Part shown: one piece after another, positions 5,507-11,426 of the stretch
Layout of the letters: the number at the start of each line of letters is the position of its first letter
Numbering within the stretch: position 1 is the first letter of the stretch
Source: CAIRYW01 sp041665985
GTDB taxonomy: Bacteria > Patescibacteriota > Minisyncoccia > Phycocordibacterales > CAIRYW01
Direction: 5' to 3'
Length of the DNA: 11,968 nucleotides
Assembly: GCA_041665985.1 (NCBI GenBank)
Contig: JBAYHV010000023.1
Coordinates: forward strand, 1-11,968
Notes under the pieces: model-generated
Database searches by the model: none
Told to the model about the DNA's origin: nothing
Seen by the model: the letters and a program-made list of their open reading frames with translations, nothing else
Made by a program: the position numbers and the translations under genes

Positions 5507-7411
5507 CTACTTCTCCACCTTCAGCATTTTAAGGACAGTCTCAAGTTCGATCTTTGCTCCGCACACAACTTTATCTGCTCCTCCATAATACAGATATATT
5601 ATTCCTTTGCGCACAATTGCTCCGCAAGGAAAAACAACTTTTGAAACAACTCCCTTCATTTCATAATCTTTTTCTGGTTCTAAAATAGGCGTTGCAAGAC
5701 GAGCTTTGATCGTTGTTGGATTTTTTAGATCAAGAAGAGCCGCTCCGATCCTATATGTTTTTGTTTCAGAAATTCCATGATAAAAAACAAGCCACCCTAA
5801 TTTTGTTTTAATTGGAGGACAAGCCACCCCAACTTTCAAACTTTCCCATGTTCCCATTCGAGGCCCGATTATTTCAATACATTTATTTATTTTTTGTTCT
5901 GAAAAATCAAGAGTTGAAAATGAATCCATACAAACAGTTCCGTCAATTCGATGGAAAATATAATATTCATTATTTATTTTTTCATCAACTAAACAGGCAT
6001 CTTTATCTCCCACTCCGGGAATGGAAACAGCCCGTGGCTCGCTCCATTTATCCCATTCTTTTTTTAAAAAACTATCGCAAGAAATTGAAGTAACGGCGAC
6101 TTGAGGAGTTTTTCCATCATATGCCGTATATGTCATATAAAGCTTATCCCCTATTTGGCTTATTCTTGGATCCTCACATCCTCCATTTTCAGTTCGTCCT
6201 TTGCCTTCAAAATTTGTGCGCGCTTCATAGATCGGTTTTTCAGATCGTTCATCAATGTTTACTCCGTCTTTGGATGACGCATAACCAATAGTAGAAACAT
6301 TTTTATTTGTTGAAGCTCGATAAAGAAGATGAACTTTGCCTCCTAGATCTATCGCTGCTGGATTAAGCACCCCTCCTTCTTCAAATTTTTTTCCAGGACG
6401 AAGAGAAAGAATTGGATTATTTGAAAATCTTTCTACTGGTTTTTTTGTTTGCGGATCAAGTGAATTTAAAAGATTATCGAGAGGAATGGATGCTATAGCG
6501 CAATGAGTATCGGCAGCTCCGTAATAAATTTCTAATTTATTTCCTGTGATAAGCGCTCCCGAAGGAAAAACAACATTTGGCACAAAACCAGTAAGTTCAT
6601 AATAAGTTTCTGGGACCATAATTGGTCCGTGCGTTCTGCCTAGAATTATTTTAGGGTCTTTCAGATCTAAAAGGAGCACTTCAATTCCAAAAATAGGCCT
6701 TCCTTCGGTGTATTTTGATATATGAGAATAGATCACCAACCAGCCTTTTTCTGTCTTTAACGGAGGTGCTCCAAGCTCAATTTGCTCATTTTTGTTTCTT
6801 CTTATCTTTAAAGCATTTTCAGGAAGTTTTTCATACCATTTATTCCAAAAAGATTCAGAATACATTTCTTCTGGATCATCAAATTCTGCATAGGCGATCT
6901 CAGAAGGAGGAAGGTCGGTATTCACAGTAAGCAAAGCGGCCATTTTTCCATTAATTTTTTCTGGAAAAAGAGCCATCGCCTTTGCATTAAAAGGAGTAAC
7001 GAGATGTTTTTCTTGCACAGTTTTCATATCTTTACTCAAAGCCACAGCGACTTTTATACTGTCGGGTGTAAAAGGATATTCTGAAAGAGCTGTATAAAAA
7101 ATATAATAGGTATCCCCTAACTTGGTAACACGAGGATCTTCGCATCCAAATTTTTCATAATCTTTTTCGGGAATAATAAAAGGTTCTCGATTTTTAAAAT
7201 CTTTTCCGTTCAATGTTTCTGCTCGGGCAATGACCGAAAGCTGGATCTTTTGGTCGCGAAATATTTCATTATCAGAGACCGCACGATAAACCACATATGT
7301 TGTTTTGTTATTTTTTACAGGGCACCAATTAAAGGTTGCGGTAGCTTCCCAAAAATGTTCGCGTATAGGAGATATTTGAGGATTACTTTCTGCTCTTTTT
7401 ACTGTAAACAT
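5507..7411 (-). CDS. Tandem GH130-type glycoside phosphorylase/hydrolase
   Basis: 634 residues, about twice the length of a GH130 domain, and built as two tandem five-bladed beta-propeller domains: roughly 1-318 and 325-634. Each carries the family landmarks. Domain 1 has YRA (42-44), GCEDPR (89-94), FPEKINGK (149-156), GWLVIYSH (223-230) and YYGAAD (296-301). Domain 2 has NPAA (350-353), YRA (364-366), GCEDPR (411-416), GWLVFYHG (539-546) and YYGGAD (608-613). GH130 enzymes phosphorolyse or hydrolyse beta-mannosidic (mostly beta-1,2- or beta-1,4-mannose) linkages. The YHG histidine typical of the family is YSH in domain 1, so the two halves may differ in activity. No signal peptide, so cytoplasmic. 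It lies 31 bases downstream of the membrane-anchored paralogue and is probably cotranscribed. Substrate is not deducible. Confidence 0.85.
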   Translation of the reverse strand: MFTVKRAESNPQISPIREHFWEATATFNWCPVKNNKTTYVVYRAVSDNEIFRDQKIQLSVIARAETLNGKDFKNREPFIIPEKDYEKFGCEDPRVTKLGDTYYIFYTALSEYPFTPDSIKVAVALSKDMKTVQEKHLVTPFNAKAMALFPEKINGKMAALLTVNTDLPPSEIAYAEFDDPEEMYSESFWNKWYEKLPENALKIRRNKNEQIELGAPPLKTEKGWLVIYSHISKYTEGRPIFGIEVLLLDLKDPKIILGRTHGPIMVPETYYELTGFVPNVVFPSGALITGNKLEIYYGAADTHCAIASIPLDNLLNSLDPQTKKPVERFSNNPILSLRPGKKFEEGGVLNPAAIDLGGKVHLLYRASTNKNVSTIGYASSKDGVNIDERSEKPIYEARTNFEGKGRTENGGCEDPRISQIGDKLYMTYTAYDGKTPQVAVTSISCDSFLKKEWDKWSEPRAVSIPGVGDKDACLVDEKINNEYYIFHRIDGTVCMDSFSTLDFSEQKINKCIEIIGPRMGTWESLKVGVACPPIKTKLGWLVFYHGISETKTYRIGAALLDLKNPTTIKARLATPILEPEKDYEMKGVVSKVVFPCGAIVRKGIIYLYYGGADKVVCGAKIELETVLKMLKVEK

Positions 7412-7442
7412 TTTTGATTATTATTTTATTTTAAAATTAAAA

Positions 7443-8588
7443 TTATTTTTTTGACTTGACCTTAACATCACGAAAGATCTCCCCTCTTTTTTCACTTGCT
7501 GAAACAAGCCAATCAAGAAAAGGTTTTAGTTTTGCCTCGGCGGTGCAAACATATTTATCTCCTCCTCCATAGTATAGTCTGATATTTTCATCTTGAATAA
7601 TCGCCCCGCAAACATAAATAACTCCTGGCTTCCAATCGTTTTCATACCACATATCCGGAGACATCAAGGCTGTTGGAGATCTTGCAATAATTTTTTCCGG
7701 ATCTTTAATATCAAGCAACATAGCCCCAAGTTTATATTGATGAGGTTCATCTTTATTTGTCGCGTGATAAAAAATAAGCCAACCCTTTTCAGTTTTAAGA
7801 GGAGGAGGACCAGCGCTTCTTACCCAAGTATCCCATTCTTCGCGAGGTTTTTTTTGTCCAAAAATACTTTTTATTTCTTTTCCCCCGTAAGCAATATTTT
7901 CTATGTTGTCCACATATTCAATTTGAACATGTGGAGTAATACTGTGAAGAATAGCGAACTTTCCATTAATTTTTTCTGGAAATAATACCCAGTTTTTATT
8001 TATTTTATTTTTTGGAGAAATGAACAACGGCTTACTCCAAGAAAATTGTTTTTTAAAAAAATCTTCTTCTTTAATTGAGATCACTCCAACCCGAACAAAA
8101 TCCCAACCATCAAAAGCATTAAACGTTACGTAAATTCTTCCATCAATTGAGACCATTCTTGGATCTTCTATACCGATCCAACTGCCACCTGAGGGGTAAA
8201 GCGACAGATCAAATTTTCGAGCATCTTCTGGAGCATTTTTGGGAAGGAATTTTTCTAAAGAGAAAACTGGATAAGGAAGACTATCAAAATTTTTCCCATC
8301 TGGACTTTCGGCATGACCAAGACGAGAAACTCCGTCCATGCCCAAAGCCCTGTATAGTAGGTGAACGTTATTATTTGAATCTTTTATAGCTGCGGGGTTA
8401 AAAGTACCTTGGGCCCTCCAATCACTTTTGTCTGGAGAAAAAACAGGATTATTTTTCGTTCTTATTAATTGATCTTTTTTTACATCAACTTTTTTCTTTT
8501 TGTCACCCGAAAAATAATCCTTTTTTAAAATAAAAAAAGTTATAACGACAAAAAATAAAATTATTAATGTAAAAATAATCACATACAT
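7443..8588 (-). CDS. Membrane-anchored GH130-type glycosidase/phosphorylase
   Basis: 381 residues: one N-terminal TM helix at about 3-21, a lysine-rich linker (22-40), then a single GH130-like propeller domain. Landmarks are NPAA (64-67), LLYRA (77-81), IEDPR (140-144), FPEKINGK (203-210), GWLIFYHA (269-276) and YYGGGD (339-344). The N-terminus has no basic residue before the helix, while the linker after it is strongly basic. By the positive-inside rule the catalytic domain should therefore face the cytoplasm, tethered to the membrane, rather than be exported. The C-terminal block resembles that of the tandem protein encoded 31 bases downstream, so the two are paralogues and probably act on the same mannoside or glycan. 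A short hairpin with T-run lies in its leader at 8639-8663. Confidence 0.85.
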   Translation of the reverse strand: MYVIIFTLIILFFVVITFFILKKDYFSGDKKKKVDVKKDQLIRTKNNPVFSPDKSDWRAQGTFNPAAIKDSNNNVHLLYRALGMDGVSRLGHAESPDGKNFDSLPYPVFSLEKFLPKNAPEDARKFDLSLYPSGGSWIGIEDPRMVSIDGRIYVTFNAFDGWDFVRVGVISIKEEDFFKKQFSWSKPLFISPKNKINKNWVLFPEKINGKFAILHSITPHVQIEYVDNIENIAYGGKEIKSIFGQKKPREEWDTWVRSAGPPPLKTEKGWLIFYHATNKDEPHQYKLGAMLLDIKDPEKIIARSPTALMSPDMWYENDWKPGVIYVCGAIIQDENIRLYYGGGDKYVCTAEAKLKPFLDWLVSASEKRGEIFRDVKVKSKK

Positions 8589-8638
8589 TTTAGTGCTTCA
8601 TTATTGCAATAAAGTGTAATATTAAAAATACAAAAAAT

Positions 8639-8663
8639 AAAGGGCTAATACACCCTTTTTTTT
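8639..8663. terminator. Terminator-like hairpin upstream of the GH130 operon
   Basis: AAAGGG (8639-8644) and CCCTTT (8653-8658) enclose an 8-base loop, with T8 on the plus strand and CCCTTTATTTTTT on the minus strand. No plus-strand gene precedes it, so if functional it would act in the leader of the GH130 gene (start 8588) or block antisense transcription. Confidence 0.4.
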
Positions 8664-8729
8664 GATAAATAAAGTGGATAAAGCCTAAATTAATGGCTCT
8701 AACTTGCTCTTGTTTTGTATTCTTTATGG

Positions 8730-8735
8730 TAGAAT
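8730..8735 (+). promoter_or_regulatory. Possible -10 box upstream of the element at 8750
   Basis: TAGAAT preceded by TGG (extended -10 form), 10 bases before an ATG at 8746-8748 that lies at the outer edge of the family A element. It may be the original promoter of the 155-residue gene, now separated from it by the insertion. Confidence 0.4.
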
Positions 8736-8749
8736 ATATTTAAACATGT

Positions 8750-8876
8750 CCAGTCACTGTAAATGACATTAAACGACTAATCATGTAACTATAGAAAAAT
8801 GGTCGTTCAATTTATATTAAAAAATAATTTCGAGAATGATTACGCCTGTAAAGGCAATGTCATTTTCTAGTGCAGG
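8750..8876 (+). mobile_element. 127-bp inverted-repeat element at start of 155-aa gene (family A, copy 2)
   Basis: The left end is CCAGTCACTGTAAATGACAT and the reverse complement of the right end is CCTGCACTAGAAAATGACAT. The element aligns along its full length with the reverse complement of 2414-2543; the last 64 bases align with a single one-base gap, including ATGTCATTTTCTAGTGC. A small hairpin GCCT-GTAA-AGGC at 8844-8855 matches the one in copy 1, with one compensatory pair change. The CTAG end abuts the ATG at 8877. The outer flank keeps only ATG (8746-8748) of the expected duplicate, so this copy looks older or partly deleted. An additional inverted repeat AACGAC/GTCGTT occurs at 8772-8777 and 8802-8807. 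Confidence 0.75.
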
Positions 8877-9344
8877 ATGAAAGAAGGAATCTTTTGGGAA
8901 ACTTACGCATTTCAGTACAAGAAAAAAACAGCAGACTGGTTTTGGGCTGTTGGAATAATTAGTCTTGCTATTGCAATAATCGCTGCAATTTACAGTGACT
9001 CCCTTTTTGCGCTTTTCATCTTAATTGTTGGAGCCTTACTAATAGCCACTGGAGATAAGAAACCTGATCTATTGGTAATAAAATTAAACGACAAAGGACT
9101 TGAAATAAATTCAACCCTTTATCCATTTCAAAACATAAAAACTTTTTGGGTTGAAGATACTAAAAATTCAGTTCCAAAGCTTATTTTAAGAATAGAAAGA
9201 GTTATTAATCCAATGATGGTTCTGCCTATTGAAACTGATTACATAGAACCAAGTGTCATAAGAGACCATTTTTTAAATTTTGTTCCTGAAGATAAAGCCG
9301 TTGAACCTTTTGCACACAAAATAATGGAGTATTTAGGTTTTTAA
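8877..9344 (+). CDS. Two-TM protein with PH-like C-terminal domain, unknown function
   Basis: 155 residues. A short aromatic N-terminal strand (about 5-14) is followed by a TM hairpin at about 21-40 and 42-58, then a soluble C-terminal domain of about 95 residues. The latter has LNDKGLEINSTLYPFQNIKTFW (split here by a turn near residue 80), a pattern of beta strands ending in a helix that resembles bacterial PH-like domains attached to TM hairpins. I recognise the layout as common among small membrane proteins of CPR genomes but know no function. The ATG sits exactly at the end of a family A element, and no Shine-Dalgarno site is present. A PH-domain membrane protein is encoded nearby on the opposite strand, but there is no evidence of joint action. 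Confidence 0.75.
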   Translation: MKEGIFWETYAFQYKKKTADWFWAVGIISLAIAIIAAIYSDSLFALFILIVGALLIATGDKKPDLLVIKLNDKGLEINSTLYPFQNIKTFWVEDTKNSVPKLILRIERVINPMMVLPIETDYIEPSVIRDHFLNFVPEDKAVEPFAHKIMEYLGF

Positions 9345-9362
9345 GTTTTTGCTCATACAATT

Positions 9363-9494
9363 GGCAGAATAAAAGGCATTAAACCTTTTGTTCCGTCTAC
9401 GCTCGGATGTCATGAAAAACTTCGCTTCGCTCGTCTTTCGCGACATCTCTCGCTTGGCGGAATAACATTCTGCCATCCTCATGAAAATGAGGAT
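9363..9494. repeat. Multi-hairpin intergenic block
   Basis: Nested inverted repeats predict a closed structure. The outer arms are GGCAGAAT (9363-9370) / ATTCTGCC (9467-9474). Inside lie a hairpin AAAAGG/CCTTTT (9371-9376/9384-9389) and a long imperfect stem with TTCCG/CGGAA (9391-9395/9458-9462) and GATGTC/GACATC (9406-9411/9442-9447). A perfect 8-bp hairpin with GAAA tetraloop, ATCCTCAT/ATGAGGAT, follows at 9475-9494. The block is more G+C-rich than its surroundings. It follows the stop of the 155-aa gene, faces the 3' end of the PH-domain gene, and may end transcription from one or both. It could also be a REP-type mobile palindrome or a structured RNA. Confidence 0.6.
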
Positions 9495-9507
9495 CCAGTT
9501 TTTCTAG

Positions 9508-9527
9508 ATTCCCGCTTTCGCGGGAAT
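9508..9527. repeat. dRS3-like palindrome ATTCCC-N8-GGGAAT
   Basis: ATTCCCGCTTTCGCGGGAAT forms an 8-bp stem with a TTTC loop. It fits the ATTCCC-N8-GGGAAT pattern of the dRS3 elements of Neisseria and of similar GC-rich REP-like palindromes in many bacteria. Only one copy is present in this window. Confidence 0.6.
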
Positions 9528-9572
9528 GACAAATAGTTATTTAATTAAAATTGTTGTTGGGATAATTTCTCT

Positions 9573-10148
9573 TTATTTTCTCTCTTCTGTAATTAGAACT
9601 CCAATTCTTGGCTGGAGCATTATCTGTAATTGTTCTGCAATTTCCTTATCAATAGGATCGAAGGTTGCCTCCTCTCTACCAGTTCCTGTATCATCCTCGC
9701 CGGCTGTATTGATCACAAGCCTGCTTACTCCAAATAGTCTGTACATAATATCTCTATCAACATGAACATCTGTAGCTTGATGATAAGGAATTGATATTTC
9801 TTCTTTATTTAAAATTCCTTTTTTTAATTTAATTTCAAGATCCTTTAAATTAAAAGTAAAATTTATATAGCTCAGCCAACTGATAATCAGACCAACTATA
9901 AAAATAGTAAAAGAAAGAAGAAAGATCAGCGAAATTCCTAAAAAAACTAAAGGGGCAGAATTAAAAGTACTTCCCCCGCTTGTTTCCTGGCCATTTATTA
10001 AAGTATTAATAATTTGTATAAAAAAACCGCTGACAATAGATAAAAACAAAGCAACAAAAAACATAACTATGGCGCCAAAAACATTTCTCAAACTTGAGAC
10101 AATAAAACTTTTTATTCCTAGGTGGTATTCTCGATTGATTGTAAGCAT
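9573..10148 (-). CDS. PH-domain (bPH2/DUF304, YdbS-like) membrane protein
   Basis: 191 residues from the ATG at 10146-10148. Two hydrophobic regions (about 15-47 and 72-100) are followed by a cytoplasmic bacterial PH-type domain. Its signature is the strand run FNLKDLEIKLKKGILNKEE, then IPYHQATDVHVDRDIMYRLFGVSRLVINTAG (given in two parts of one continuous stretch, about residues 120-150), as in YdbS/DUF304 proteins. A second in-frame ATG 27 bases upstream (10173-10175) would add 9 residues. I prefer 10148 because a TATAAT box lies 6 bases before it, matching the leaderless pattern elsewhere in this window. Function is unknown; YdbS-type proteins are membrane proteins with roles in envelope stress in some bacteria. 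Divergent from the P-loop gene at 10184. Confidence 0.82.
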   Translation of the reverse strand: MLTINREYHLGIKSFIVSSLRNVFGAIVMFFVALFLSIVSGFFIQIINTLINGQETSGGSTFNSAPLVFLGISLIFLLSFTIFIVGLIISWLSYINFTFNLKDLEIKLKKGILNKEEISIPYHQATDVHVDRDIMYRLFGVSRLVINTAGEDDTGTGREEATFDPIDKEIAEQLQIMLQPRIGVLITEERK

Positions 10149-10154
10149 AGAGAA

Positions 10155-10160
10155 ATTATA
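10155..10160 (-). promoter_or_regulatory. -10 box, leaderless start of the PH-domain gene
   Basis: TATAAT on the minus strand, 6 bases (TTCTCT) before the ATG at 10148, so transcription should begin at the start codon. It decides between the two possible starts of this gene. Confidence 0.6.
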
Positions 10161-10170
10161 GCAGAATTGA

Positions 10171-10176
10171 TACAAT
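10171..10176 (+). promoter_or_regulatory. -10 box, leaderless start of the P-loop gene
   Basis: TACAAT, 7 bases before the ATG at 10184. It lies back to back with the minus-strand TATAAT at 10155-10160 inside a 35-base divergent intergenic region. Confidence 0.5.
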
Positions 10177-10183
10177 TTAATTT

Positions 10184-10687
10184 ATGGCAAATTATCACAT
10201 AGAAGGCTTACCTGGAACAGGTAAAACAACAGTTGGAGAAGACCTAGAAAGTAAGGGGCACGAGGTTATTCATGCAGATAAATTTGGATATTATGGTGAC
10301 CCAAAAACAGGACTTCCAACTGAAGAAAAACTTCAAATTAATTGGATATGGGATAAGGAAAAATTAACTAAGATCCTTTCTGAAGAAGTTTCTCATGCAA
10401 GGTTTGTTTGCGGAGGATCAATGAATCAAGATGATTTCAAAGAATGCTTCAAAAAAACCTTTACCTTATATGTGGACGATAACACTTTACAAGAACGTTT
10501 ATTAACACGAGAAAATAATGATTTTGGAAAAGATCCTGAAGATCTTGCTCGGCAATTAGAATGGAACAAAGGAGTTGATAAATACATTAGAGAAAAAGGA
10601 ACAGTACCAATTGATGCAACCCAACCATTAGATAAAGTTGTTGATGAAATTTTAAAACATGTTGAGGAGGAAAAAGTAAAAAAATAA
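10184..10687 (+). CDS. P-loop NTPase, nucleoside/shikimate kinase-like
   Basis: 167 residues. The Walker A motif GLPGTGKTT is at 8-16, immediately after the first beta strand, as in the AAA_18/adenylate kinase-type small kinases. HADKFGYYGDP (about 30-40) occupies the position of the acceptor-binding region, and a strand ending in CGGS (about 76-79) precedes TLYVDDNTLQERLLTRENND (about 103-122), which has the shape of the LID region with its arginines. The C-terminal helix is basic. The class is clear but the substrate is not; a nucleotide, small-metabolite or tRNA-related kinase are all possible. The gene is divergent from the PH-domain gene and the start is supported by a TACAAT box 7 bases upstream. 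No terminator follows directly; a hairpin lies about 150 bases downstream. Confidence 0.8.
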   Translation: MANYHIEGLPGTGKTTVGEDLESKGHEVIHADKFGYYGDPKTGLPTEEKLQINWIWDKEKLTKILSEEVSHARFVCGGSMNQDDFKECFKKTFTLYVDDNTLQERLLTRENNDFGKDPEDLARQLEWNKGVDKYIREKGTVPIDATQPLDKVVDEILKHVEEEKVKK

Positions 10688-10743
10688 AAGTATCTTTTAT
10701 TTCAAGAACGATATATTTTTTTTTAAGATTCCTAACTAGAAGA

Positions 10744-10767
10744 CCAGTAGGAAATTCGAAACCTACA
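10744..10767 (-). other. Degenerate copy of the tRNA-Arg T-arm
   Basis: These 24 bases equal 21 bases of the tRNA-Arg gene (10950-10970) with three inserted bases: every other position is identical. A 15-base direct repeat TTTTGATTTTCTTAA (10790-10804 and 10922-10936) also occurs in the same gap. A partial tRNA duplicate such as an old attachment site is possible, but the segment is short and partly palindromic. Confidence 0.4.
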
Positions 10768-10837
10768 GGAGCAGTGTCTGATTGAGATTTTTTGATTTTC
10801 TTAATTTGCTCACAAATAAATTCCTGACAGAATTTTT

Positions 10838-10860
10838 CGCGAGCCCACCTCGCGGTTTTT
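10838..10860 (+). terminator. Hairpin with T-run downstream of the P-loop gene
   Basis: CGCGAG (10838-10843) and CTCGCG (10849-10854) with a 5-base loop, followed by GTTTTT. About 150 bases after the stop of the P-loop kinase gene, in an otherwise noncoding stretch (10691-10944). Confidence 0.5.
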
Positions 10861-10907
10861 GCCTTTGCTCCGCAAAACAAAAACATCGCTGCGGTTCACA
10901 AAAACTA

Positions 10908-10931
10908 AAAATCAAAAGAAGTTTTGATTTT
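10908..10931 (-). terminator. Terminator-like hairpin after tRNA-Arg
   Basis: A perfect 10-bp AT-rich stem AAAATCAAAA / TTTTGATTTT with a 4-base loop. On the minus strand it lies just downstream of tRNA-Arg and is followed by TTTTTAGTTTTT, so it probably ends that transcript. Confidence 0.55.
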
Positions 10932-10944
10932 CTTAACGTTTTTG

Positions 10945-11016
10945 TGCTCCCAGTAGGAATCGAACCTACATCGCATCCTCCGCAAGGATACGTCCTATCC
11001 ATTGAACGATGGGAGC
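10945..11016 (-). tRNA. tRNA-Arg (anticodon GCG)
   Basis: A 72-base cloverleaf on the minus strand. The acceptor GCTCCCA pairs with TGGGAGC, the discriminator is A, and no CCA is encoded (CAC follows). The D stem is GTTC/GGAC, the anticodon stem TATCC/GGATG encloses the loop TTGCGGA, and the T arm is GTAGG-TTCGATT-CCTAC. The anticodon GCG reads CGC and CGU. Most bacteria use ACG (deaminated to ICG) for this box, so the GCG form is unusual. A possible -10 box (TAAGAT, minus strand, 11025-11030) ends 8 bases before the 5' end. A perfect hairpin at 10908-10931 follows the gene. Confidence 0.94.
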
Positions 11017-11110
11017 ATAAACAAATCTTATTAAACTTTAAATAACTACATAACTCAAAAATGGCACTTCGTACTGTAATTAGAAGATTACTAAAAAACG
11101 AACCAATTGA

Positions 11111-11144
11111 AAAGAAAAAATCCCCTTTCGGGGATTTTTTCTTT
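11111..11144 (-). terminator. Intrinsic terminator of rpsT
   Basis: A 15-bp stem (11111-11125 with 11130-11144) with the core TCCCC-TTTC-GGGGA and A/T flanks. It starts a few bases after the rpsT stop codon on the minus strand and ends in TTTTTTCTTTTC. The symmetric flanks make it potentially bidirectional. Confidence 0.85.
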
Positions 11145-11150
11145 TTTTGA

Positions 11151-11417
11151 CTAGCTTTGAGCTTTTTTTATAAGTTGTGAAATTCTAGATTTCTTTCTTG
11201 AAACAGTGTTCTTTGAAAGAGTATGTCCTTTTGAAGCTTTATCGAGAGCTTTCTGGATCTTAGAGAAAACCTTAGTAAGTTCTGACTTCTTTCCTTCTTT
11301 AATAAGACCTTTGAGTTCCTTTACAGCAACTTCAACTGCCTTTTTTCTACGAATATTAAAAACTCTCTTTTTATCTGAGTTTCTTAGCGCTTTTTTTGCT
11401 GATGATGTGATTGGCAT
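11151..11417 (-). CDS. rpsT: 30S ribosomal protein S20
   Basis: 88 residues, the standard S20 length. It is rich in Lys/Arg/Ser/Ala and helical throughout. The N-terminal SSAKKALRNSDKKRVFN segment (about 5-21) and the C-terminal HTLSKNTVSRKKSRISQLI (about 65-83) match the conserved S20 ends. S20 is a primary 16S rRNA-binding protein of the small subunit's body. It is a single-gene unit: a strong hairpin terminator follows the TAG stop, and the start faces away from ruvA across an inverted-repeat element. Upstream bases are AT-rich with no Shine-Dalgarno site; TAAAAT lies 5 bases before the ATG. Confidence 0.96.
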   Translation of the reverse strand: MPITSSAKKALRNSDKKRVFNIRRKKAVEVAVKELKGLIKEGKKSELTKVFSKIQKALDKASKGHTLSKNTVSRKKSRISQLIKKAQS

Positions 11418-11426
11418 ATAAAATTT

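Noticed and set aside
8990..9004. TTTACAGTGACTCC inside the 155-aa gene, resembling a family A end
   Set aside because: It lies in well-behaved coding sequence (Ile-Tyr-Ser-Asp-Ser) with no partner inverted repeat; taken as chance.
9526..9765. 79-codon plus-strand frame
   Set aside because: It lies opposite the C-terminal PH domain of the minus-strand membrane protein, whose sequence is clearly coding.
11061..11150. 29-codon plus-strand frame starting MALRTVIRR and ending in a phenylalanine run
   Set aside because: Its second half is the rpsT terminator hairpin read in the wrong sense, and no promoter at the usual spacing or recognisable protein supports it.
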